Shown here: positions 27,310-34,336 of the stretch, in pieces | Numbering within the stretch: position 1 is the stretch's first letter | How the letters are laid out: the number at the start of each line of letters is the position of its first letter | DNA from: Pseudobdellovibrionaceae bacterium | Lineage (GTDB): Bacteria > Bdellovibrionota > Bdellovibrionia > Bdellovibrionales > UBA1609 | Direction of reading: 5' to 3' | Assembly (NCBI GenBank): GCA_020635075.1 | Contig: JACKAM010000001.1 | Span: forward strand, 1,612,001 to 1,676,000 | DNA: 64,000 nucleotides | Program-made: the position numbers and the translations under genes | Notes under the pieces: model-generated | The model's input: only the letters and a program-made list of their open reading frames with translations | What the model was told of the DNA's origin: nothing | The model's database searches: none

Positions 27310-27345
27310 CAAGCTTGCTGCCTGGGTCACTAGGCAGCAAGCTTG
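27310..27345. repeat. Perfect 14-bp hairpin overlapping a gene end
   Basis: CAAGCTTGCTGCCT (27310-27323) and its exact complement (27332-27345) are separated by 8 bp containing part of the stop codon of the cyclic-nucleotide-binding protein gene. It probably stabilises or ends that transcript, though no T-run follows on the minus strand. Confidence 0.55.
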
Positions 27346-28469
27346 TGCCCACAGGAGGGGCAGAAGTTGTGAGCGTCCGTAATTTCCCCCTGACAGGCGG
27401 GGCATTTGGCCTTGTCATCAACCGCCTCTTCCTCAGCCTTCTCGTTGAGGTCAACAAAGCCTTTTTCATTCCACTTGTCGATTTCGGCGATGATTTGCCA
27501 AAAGCGAAGCATGTCCTGAAACTCCACCTTGTCAAAGCTGAGAAACACTTCTCCTTTGTCCGTCGACTGGCGTTTGACGAAAAGACCCTTTTTTTCCAAA
27601 GCATCCAAGTGGAGACTCTTTAGATCGAACCTAAACTGCTCCTTCACATCCTTTAGGAGTTTGTCATACTCCATGCGAACGGCGCCGCGGAAATCAGTTT
27701 CCAGATCCTTGCCTAACTCAACAAGAGCGCGGGCCACCTTGAGAGCCAGGGGATCAACGTAAATGATCTCGCTCTTGCCCGGTTTGTAGAGGTTGTACTG
27801 ATAAAACTCCGCAAAATCCTCCAGGAGCTGGACATCAAACAAGGTCACCGATACCAGCTCATCGATCTCATCCTCGTTCTTTTCAAAGCGCATTTCCGCC
27901 TTACCCAGTTTTTTCAGCAACTCCACCACGTGCTGAACCCGAGATAAGGATTCACGGAACATACGAGTGGTGTAGATCTTTACTGTCGTCCAATCTAACT
28001 GCAGATGCCCATCTTGGCCCTCTACAGGGTGACCTGAGTTTTTGGCCACCAGAGCCAAAACACAAAATAGAGTGGGGATGGAGAATTGGGGGCAGGGGCT
28101 ATTGTCTTTGTCCATTTTGAGTGAACGAATCGCCTGGCAGTTCTGCTTGGTGCCTTCGACCAAACTCTTCACCACCAGTTTGACCCCCGGCTGGGAAGAG
28201 TCCACCTGGGCCTTCATCACCTCAATGGGCACTTCCAAAATCTTGCAGGGCCCTGCGGCCTCGGCCGACAACAAGTGCTTGGCGTTGTTAGTAAAAAGAG
28301 CCGCTTCACCCATGACATGGGAGGTCTTGCCCTCCATTATTTCAATTTTGCGGCCTGAGCGTTCGAGAAAAAGGGAGACCTTCCCCGACTGAACGACGTA
28401 GACGTGAGTGATTTTCTCACCCTCTTTGAACAGCAAATCACCACGCTTGAGATCTTTGACCTGATCCAC
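27330..28469 (-). CDS. Cyclic-nucleotide-binding domain protein with C-terminal zinc ribbon
   Basis: The 379-residue cytoplasmic protein has a cNMP/CRP-type sensor domain at about 5-110 (GDLLFKEGEKITHVYVVQSGKV, then VMGEAALFTN corresponding to the phosphate-binding cassette GExAL). The middle (about 120-330) is helical and unrecognised. It lacks the CRP DNA-binding helix-turn-helix. The C-terminus is a zinc ribbon, CPAC and CPSC (about 356-376). The cassette lacks the usual Arg (AALFTNNAKH instead of RxA), so cyclic-nucleotide binding is doubtful. It is divergent from rny. The ribbon suggests binding to a nucleic acid or a protein partner. Confidence 0.8.
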   Translation of the reverse strand: MDQVKDLKRGDLLFKEGEKITHVYVVQSGKVSLFLERSGRKIEIMEGKTSHVMGEAALFTNNAKHLLSAEAAGPCKILEVPIEVMKAQVDSSQPGVKLVVKSLVEGTKQNCQAIRSLKMDKDNSPCPQFSIPTLFCVLALVAKNSGHPVEGQDGHLQLDWTTVKIYTTRMFRESLSRVQHVVELLKKLGKAEMRFEKNEDEIDELVSVTLFDVQLLEDFAEFYQYNLYKPGKSEIIYVDPLALKVARALVELGKDLETDFRGAVRMEYDKLLKDVKEQFRFDLKSLHLDALEKKGLFVKRQSTDKGEVFLSFDKVEFQDMLRFWQIIAEIDKWNEKGFVDLNEKAEEEAVDDKAKCPACQGEITDAHNFCPSCGHKLAA

Positions 28470-28640
28470 CCTTACTCCCTCGTCTCGGCAACGAAAACCT
28501 ATCGGAATTTAGGGCCCAAACCTCAACGACTTCTCATTCCGGAACGACAGGTTGCGCACCGCAATATCACGCGCTCCCTAAAAGGGTGTGGACTCTCCAG
28601 AACCATGCTATAAAAAGGGGTTTAGAGCGAGAACTAGATC

Positions 28641-30212
28641 ATGATGACTCTGCCCGTTTACATTTTCATTGGCTCATTCCTAACCGCCTTGCCCCTAACC
28701 TGGCTGGGGTTGCGTTGGGTCCGCAACTACCGCATTCGCGAAGCTAAAACCCAGGCCAAGGTCCTGGTGGAAAAAGCTCAGGATGGGGCCAAAGAGCACC
28801 GCGCCGATGCCAACAAACGTATGGACGAATTCCGCCACCAAGCTGAACGGCGCTTTGAAAAAGACACCCGAAAGATCAACCAAAAGATTAACGTCCTCGA
28901 TTCTAAACTTAGGGAAAAAGAAGGCCGCCTGCAAAAAAAACTCAACCAACGCGAAGACATCTTCAAAAGAAAGCTCTCAGTTGTTGATTCCCAGGATGCC
29001 CTCGCCCAGAGGAAACAACAAAAATTGGATCAGCTTCTTGAGGAAAAGCGCAAGATCGAATCCGAGTTTCGCCATAAACTGTCCCAGCTCTCCTCTGAAG
29101 ATGAAGAGAGCATCCGCGGAAAGTTAGCCGAAAACCTCATCCAAGAGGAGCGCCGCCGGTCCTCAAAAAGGGCTGAGCTGATTCTGGAAGAGGCCCATGC
29201 AGATGCGGAAAGAGAGGCCCGCTACTATTTGAGCCGGGCTCTCAACCGCTTTGCCCGCCCCTATTGTGCAGAAAGAGGTATCGGCATCGTTTATTTTCCC
29301 AATGCCGAAGCTCGAAAAAAGGTCGTGGGCGATGACCGACAAAATTTGATAGCTGTGGAACGCATTTGTGGCGTCGACATTTCCATAAATGAGGAGCTCA
29401 ATTCGGCCTCTTGCCTGGGATTTGATCCAGTTCGTCGGGAGTTGGCACGTGCCAGCCTGGAAAAGCTCATTCACGAAAGAGTGGTTAACGAAAAGCGAAT
29501 TGAAGACATTGTCACCAAGACTAAAAAGGATTTGTTCAAAAGGATCCGCCAAGACGGAAACAAGTTGGCCAACGAGCTGGGCATGAAGGATCTGCACCCA
29601 GAAATTCGCAACATGATGGGAGCCCTTCGCTACCGCTATTCCTTTTCTCAAAACCAACACTACCACTGTGCTGAGGTGGGCTGGCTGTGCGGTTTGTTGA
29701 GTTCTGAATTGGGGGTAGAACAAAAGAAAGGGCGGCGGGCTGGTCTCCTCCACGACATTGGTAAAGCCATGGATCACAGCATGGAAGGTGGCCACGCCGT
29801 CATTGGTGCCGACTTTATTCAAACCAATGGGGAGTCCGAGGAGATCGTCCACGCGGTCAGAGCTCACCACTTTGATGAGCAACCGAATTCAGACCTCGCC
29901 TATTTGGTGATCGCCGCCGATGCCATGAGTGGGGCTCGTCCGGGAGCCCGTCGTTCGACGATCGACTCCTACAACCAAAAGATGGCTGACCTGCAAAACA
30001 TTGGCAATAGCTTTGAGGGTGTGGTGAGCACCTATATTCTCAGTGCCGGACGTGAAGTGCGCGTTGTTGTGGACAGCGGTCGTGTGGACGATGTGGCCGC
30101 TCTCGATCTTAGCCGCAAGATTGCCCAAAAGATTGAAGAGGAATGTTCTTACCCTGGCCAGATTCGCGTGACGGTGGTCCGGGAGTCCCAGGCGGTTGAA
30201 TACGCCCGCTAA
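28641..30212 (+). CDS. rny: Ribonuclease Y
   Basis: The 523-residue protein has the standard RNase Y order: one N-terminal membrane helix (about 5-24), a long coiled coil (30-195), a KH-type RNA-binding region (210-275) and an HD nuclease domain with H371-D372 in GLLHDIGKAMDH. It starts mRNA decay at the inner membrane. Family hallmarks GFDPVRRE and SGARPGARR are present. The normally invariant KH loop GREGRNIRA is replaced here by GDDRQNLIAV, so the GxxG loop is lost. Other KH and HD features look intact. It converges with the MurQ-like gene, 7 bp apart. Confidence 0.92.
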   Translation: MMTLPVYIFIGSFLTALPLTWLGLRWVRNYRIREAKTQAKVLVEKAQDGAKEHRADANKRMDEFRHQAERRFEKDTRKINQKINVLDSKLREKEGRLQKKLNQREDIFKRKLSVVDSQDALAQRKQQKLDQLLEEKRKIESEFRHKLSQLSSEDEESIRGKLAENLIQEERRRSSKRAELILEEAHADAEREARYYLSRALNRFARPYCAERGIGIVYFPNAEARKKVVGDDRQNLIAVERICGVDISINEELNSASCLGFDPVRRELARASLEKLIHERVVNEKRIEDIVTKTKKDLFKRIRQDGNKLANELGMKDLHPEIRNMMGALRYRYSFSQNQHYHCAEVGWLCGLLSSELGVEQKKGRRAGLLHDIGKAMDHSMEGGHAVIGADFIQTNGESEEIVHAVRAHHFDEQPNSDLAYLVIAADAMSGARPGARRSTIDSYNQKMADLQNIGNSFEGVVSTYILSAGREVRVVVDSGRVDDVAALDLSRKIAQKIEEECSYPGQIRVTVVRESQAVEYAR

Positions 30213-30219
30213 AAAAAGG

Positions 30220-31773
30220 CTATTTAAGAATCTCCTTTAGAGCCTCAAAGGTCTTCAACACCACCGATTCCTGTGGTTGCAGTTTCTCCTGCTGAACAAA
30301 AAGCTCCCTGACAATATCCTCGTAATTGACCGACCCCATACCAGAATCTTCCAGGAGCCAACTCACATAACGACTGGCCCGATCCACAAGCTTGCCATTG
30401 GTGGGAACCACCCAGGTCATAAAATTCATTTGGTATCGGTTGAGTCGTCCCATGATCAAGGTGGAATGGATGTTCAACAGCTGTTTGAGAAGAAGGTGGT
30501 CAAAAAGCTCGTGGTCCAAATCAGACGGAAACCTTGCCTCTAATCCCTTAAAACTCCAGACGATCTCCTGTCCTGACTTGAGAATTGTGAAATCTTCATG
30601 GGCCCCCGGGATCGCCTGACGACGATAGTCTGCTCCCCCCTGACCAAAATCAAACCCCTCCATGTAGTCCTCGTTGGTCTGAGGATATTCAGGTCCCCAG
30701 TTGAGAGGTCGGGCAGGCCGCGCCAGCAACCGGTGCCAGGACTCCCGACTCGATCCCGCTGAATCAATAATGACATAGCTCAATGAGTGTCTGGACCGGG
30801 GAAACTTTTGATTATCGAAGGGTGAAAGACTAAACGTTGGCGCTCTTTCTGTCGTGTCGGTAAAGACCGCAATAGCGAGCTCTTCGGCATGATAAAGCAG
30901 ATGTCCCCCGTCCTGATAAACTTTGGACTCAGCTTCAATAAACTGCGGCTGTGCCTGCAAATCGATAGTGGCATAGTGATCGCGATAATCCACAAAGGCC
31001 GACTTCATTCGTTCCGACTGTGGAAAAAACAAAGCCAGCCCTACAGCCAACATGAGCACGGTTGAAGCCTGCATCCGGGTACTCCCGGCCAAGGCCATGG
31101 GACCAACATACAGGTTCACCTTACGGATTCGGTGATTCTCTAGAACCAGACGGGACCTTTCCACTTTATTACGTAGGATTTCGTCAGGATTGCAGTAGAG
31201 AAAAAAAGGAGCAGGCCCCTGTTCCTGGGCGGCGGCTTCTGTCGCTCCAATAACAAATGGAGTTTCACCCCCTTCGGTACAACTAACAAGCAAGTCACCA
31301 GGTCGAAAGCCAGCCTCACGCAGCTGCCGAGCGCCATAGGCCGGGTAATCCTCAAAGCCCTCCAAGGCATGGACCAAAGCCGTGTCTCCCCCGGCCATAA
31401 AGGAGTGAACCTTGTCCTCCAGGTCGGTTCCCATATGATGGCGTCGCCATATGTATTCAAGACTTAGGGACAAACGCCCGGTGGCTCCACAGCCACACAA
31501 AAAAATGCGCCCGTCCCGGCCCAAGACCTTGGCAACTTCACTGCCCAGGACAGCAATTTGCGGGAGTTTCGCTGCCATCATTTCCAAGGCGTCCAGGTCC
31601 ACTTCGCGCAAAAGCTCCACCGCCTTGTGCAAATTATTTTGCGCCAGATAGGAAAGATCCCGCGTTTTGGGGTGACTGGACTCAGTCGCCAATTCACCCA
31701 AGCTAAACTGCGAGGCCACTTTGAGAAATTGTTCAGCCTTTTCACTCGGCGACAGGGATACATGAAACTTCAT
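30220..31773 (-). CDS. MurQ/GckR-like SIS-domain protein, double length
   Basis: Residues about 40-290 resemble N-acetylmuramic acid 6-phosphate etherase: CGCGATGRLSLSLEYIWRR (sugar-phosphate loop and probable acidic residue), MAGGDTALVHALEGFED, SCTEGGETPFVIGATEA and GPMALAGSTRMQASTV. MurQ is about 300 residues, while this product is 517, so the extra C-terminal half (with SPFDNQKFPRSRHS) may be a second, diverged SIS domain as in glucokinase regulatory proteins. It may process recycled cell-wall MurNAc-6-P or bind sugar phosphates. I chose the ATG at 31773 because GAGG is seven bases upstream. No anhydro-muropeptide genes are adjacent. Confidence 0.75.
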   Translation of the reverse strand: MKFHVSLSPSEKAEQFLKVASQFSLGELATESSHPKTRDLSYLAQNNLHKAVELLREVDLDALEMMAAKLPQIAVLGSEVAKVLGRDGRIFLCGCGATGRLSLSLEYIWRRHHMGTDLEDKVHSFMAGGDTALVHALEGFEDYPAYGARQLREAGFRPGDLLVSCTEGGETPFVIGATEAAAQEQGPAPFFLYCNPDEILRNKVERSRLVLENHRIRKVNLYVGPMALAGSTRMQASTVLMLAVGLALFFPQSERMKSAFVDYRDHYATIDLQAQPQFIEAESKVYQDGGHLLYHAEELAIAVFTDTTERAPTFSLSPFDNQKFPRSRHSLSYVIIDSAGSSRESWHRLLARPARPLNWGPEYPQTNEDYMEGFDFGQGGADYRRQAIPGAHEDFTILKSGQEIVWSFKGLEARFPSDLDHELFDHLLLKQLLNIHSTLIMGRLNRYQMNFMTWVVPTNGKLVDRASRYVSWLLEDSGMGSVNYEDIVRELFVQQEKLQPQESVVLKTFEALKEILK

Positions 31774-31900
31774 GGGAAAACCTCGAATACCTGTTAGGAG
31801 GAGTTTAACAAGCCTGGGACCAAAATCCAGCGGAATTAACAGACACAAACCCAACTTCGGTCAAATTGACACTCATAATAGGGGAATCGATACTAGATTG

Positions 31901-32254
31901 ATGGATATCCGACTTGATATTGAAAACGGATGGGTCGTCATTCATCTCAGCGGACGGATTGACTCCTTTAACTACGACGACGTCACCTCGAAAATCCAGA
32001 CACTTTTTCGCATGGGCAAACGATTTATCGCCTTGGACCTGACAGACGTCACCTATTTGGGCCTACCCAGTTTGCGTTTTCTGTTTCAGATGGCCGGGAG
32101 ATTACAAAAGGCCTCCGGTCAAATGATGCTTATCTCTCCCTCAGAAAAGCTCATGAAGTCCATAGAGGCTATCAATCATCCCAAGCGCTGGGAGATCATC
32201 ACCCACCGCCAGTTGCTCATCCAACCCCATGCGCCGCAGGAAAACCATCAATGA
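31901..32254 (+). CDS. STAS-domain protein (anti-anti-sigma-factor-like), phosphosite lost
   Basis: The 117-residue single-domain protein has the STAS pattern: VVIHLSGRIDSFNYDDV, a central LDLTDVTYLGLPSLRFLF, and MMLISPSEKL. In the signal-responsive family the loop after the third strand is DSSG, with the serine phosphorylated by an anti-sigma kinase; here it is GLPS, so regulation by phosphorylation is unlikely. Its stop overlaps the ATG of the TolC gene (ATGA), making it the first gene of the efflux operon. It may bind an efflux component or an unrelated partner. The ATG at 31901 is preceded by a weak binding site, so the start is uncertain. Confidence 0.78.
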   Translation: MDIRLDIENGWVVIHLSGRIDSFNYDDVTSKIQTLFRMGKRFIALDLTDVTYLGLPSLRFLFQMAGRLQKASGQMMLISPSEKLMKSIEAINHPKRWEIITHRQLLIQPHAPQENHQ

Positions 32255-33624
32255 AATCCGCCGCTGCCCTTTTGATCGCAACCACCTTCCTTTCCTCTTC
32301 CAGTTGGGCAACCCCAGCCCCGATCGAGAATCTTTTCAAACAACTGGATGGAGAAAACGATCAGATTCAAGCGGCCAGATTAGATCGAGAATTCAAAGAG
32401 CAAAACCTCATTGGCTCCAAGTCCCGACTCTATCCAAGTCTAAACCTATCACTTGTTGCCAACGAAGGTGATGACAACGCCCTGGCTGCCGCCTCGCCGA
32501 GTAGTTTGGACTCTGGGGCCTCCAGCCCCGGTGGTGGCCTGGGAACTTCGCCCTCGGGAAGTATTTCCGATTCCGATATCTCCACCAATGGTTGGGCAAG
32601 CCAGTTATCGTTAGGCTATTTTGTCTTTACTGGCTTTGCCGTCAGTGAAGACGTCCATCGAGCCGAGAACTCAGTCGCCAGTGCTAAACTCAATGAATCA
32701 AAAGTGGCCATGGAAAAGAAGGCCCAACTTCTCCAGCTGCTTATGGAGTATCACAACCTCAAGCAGGTGGCCGAACCATTGAACCAAGCAGTCAGCCTAA
32801 TGGAAAAAGTTAAAAGCTTTTCTAAAAAACGCTCCAACCTTCTATACACCACGGATGATCGCCTCAATCTCAATGAAAAAGAAGCCCTTTTAGAGTATCA
32901 GAAAATCCGTCTTGATGAAGGGCAGAGCCTCGTTGCAGCCGGCCTCAGGTCCCTTCTTCCTAACCTCGATGAACAGACGCTCGCCGGTATCCCTCGGTTT
33001 GAAATCACCTATCCTTTACCCACCAACCAACAGATGCCCGAACTCTACGATCAGGGGTCCATTGACCATCAGATCAACAAACTCAGTGAATTCTCCTCAA
33101 GCGGGTATCTCAAGGTCGCCCGCTGGAACCGTCCCTGGGTGCCCACCATCTACACCTCTGCCAGTTACAGTTACACTGGAGACTACAAGGGTGAGACCGC
33201 CGATGGAGGATGGTCGGCCTCAATCACCATGAACTTCCCTTTGTTTGATGGCTTTTACAGCAGTGCCCGCTTGCAGCAGGCCAAGATCGGGTCGCGAGCA
33301 GCTGAACTACGCACTAAAGCTGAAAAGGACAAACGCCTCCTTTACATTCGCCATCAACGCATGAAAGCCCTGGTCTCCGGTGCTGAATATCGACACCTGG
33401 CCTTGCAAGCCGCCAAACAACAAAGGCGTTACCAGGATGTGCAAAAAAAGATCCGCCAGGGAATTGCCTCGCGACTCGAGTTGTCGGCAGCGAGTTTGGA
33501 ACTGGCAAAGGCTCGTCTGGAGGCCTCTGACAAAATGAAGGAGCATCAGCAAGCCCTATTAAATGTTGCCGTGGAACTTAATCAATGGGATCGGGTGGTT
33601 ATTAATGAAATCTCAAATCCGTAA
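32251..33624 (+). CDS. TolC-family outer-membrane efflux protein
   Basis: The 457-residue product has a signal peptide cut near SSWA and two long alpha-helical halves with coiled-coil heptads, as expected of the TolC channel. The beta-barrel strands lie at about 105-135 (WASQLSLGYFVFTGFA) and 300-330 (ASITMNFPLFDGFYSSARL), the latter a characteristic OEP pattern. A Ser/Gly-rich insert at 80-110 is unusual. It forms the outer-membrane exit duct for the RND pump encoded downstream. The reading frame overlaps the STAS gene by 4 bp and the adaptor gene by 20 bp. Confidence 0.9.
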   Translation: MKSAAALLIATTFLSSSSWATPAPIENLFKQLDGENDQIQAARLDREFKEQNLIGSKSRLYPSLNLSLVANEGDDNALAAASPSSLDSGASSPGGGLGTSPSGSISDSDISTNGWASQLSLGYFVFTGFAVSEDVHRAENSVASAKLNESKVAMEKKAQLLQLLMEYHNLKQVAEPLNQAVSLMEKVKSFSKKRSNLLYTTDDRLNLNEKEALLEYQKIRLDEGQSLVAAGLRSLLPNLDEQTLAGIPRFEITYPLPTNQQMPELYDQGSIDHQINKLSEFSSSGYLKVARWNRPWVPTIYTSASYSYTGDYKGETADGGWSASITMNFPLFDGFYSSARLQQAKIGSRAAELRTKAEKDKRLLYIRHQRMKALVSGAEYRHLALQAAKQQRRYQDVQKKIRQGIASRLELSAASLELAKARLEASDKMKEHQQALLNVAVELNQWDRVVINEISNP

Positions 33625-34303
33625 ATGTGTCTTTCTCATATTGTGCCTCACTCTTTCATCTAAAGCTTTGGCGGAAGGCGAAGGGTCGGAAAAGCAAGAT
33701 TTTGTTGAAAAGATCCCTGCATTTGGCGTCATTAAGCCGGGAGAGATCACCACCCTGCTGGCCATCAACCACGGCATGGTGGCGAAGATTCCTTTTCAAG
33801 TGGGAGACCGGGTGAAACTTGGGTCTGTCCTTCTTTCAGCTATCGAGAGGGAGACCACCCGAGGCTACCGCACTACAATCGCCGGCCAGGTGGCAAAACT
33901 CCATGTCACTCCCGGCGCTGCCCTCACCCCGGGAATGCCCTTGGTGACGGTCATTAATCCGGACAAAAAACAAATTGAGGTTTCTCTCTCTCCAAAAGAA
34001 AGTCAGCGCTTGAAGGTGGGGGCTCCCATCTTTTTTCGTGGCAAAGGGGAACCATTGGGGCATCTTTCCAAGATCAGTCCCTTAGTAGATCCGGACACCG
34101 GCGCTGTCCTAAGCTATGTTCAGCCGGAAAAGCCGGTGCCCCAGTTGATCGGTGACGTGATTCCAATCGATATTGAAGTTCGTCACCTCAAGGATTGTTT
34201 TGTCACTGCCATTTCAGAAGTTGATCAGCACATAGAGAAATTTCGTGTCGAGGCCACCAGCGGAAATTCCGCCTGTTTGATTCCCAAGACCTCTTCGCGC
34301 TAG
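33605..34303 (+). CDS. Periplasmic adaptor (membrane fusion) protein of RND efflux system
   Basis: The 232-residue product has a signal peptide (MKSQIRKCVFLILCLTL, cut near KALA) and the lipoyl-like halves of an adaptor: GVIKPGEITTLLAINHGMVAKIPFQVGDRVKLGSVLL and GQVAKLHVTPGAALTPGMPLVTV. A beta-barrel part follows (VSLSPKESQRLKVGAPIFF). It lacks the long alpha-hairpin of AcrA/CusB, so it is a short adaptor. It would bridge the TolC-like channel and the RND transporter. I use the ATG at 33605, 20 bp inside the TolC gene, because the signal peptide starts there. Confidence 0.85.
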   Translation: MKSQIRKCVFLILCLTLSSKALAEGEGSEKQDFVEKIPAFGVIKPGEITTLLAINHGMVAKIPFQVGDRVKLGSVLLSAIERETTRGYRTTIAGQVAKLHVTPGAALTPGMPLVTVINPDKKQIEVSLSPKESQRLKVGAPIFFRGKGEPLGHLSKISPLVDPDTGAVLSYVQPEKPVPQLIGDVIPIDIEVRHLKDCFVTAISEVDQHIEKFRVEATSGNSACLIPKTSSR

Positions 34304-34336
34304 TCAGGGCCCAACACCCAGACAAGGACAAAAGAG

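Noticed and set aside
27330..28469. CRP/FNR transcription factor
   Set aside because: The cNMP-like domain is present, but no helix-turn-helix follows; the end is a zinc ribbon.
29163..29882. 239-codon frame antisense to rny
   Set aside because: It is fully covered by the strongly supported RNase Y gene and has no recognisable features.
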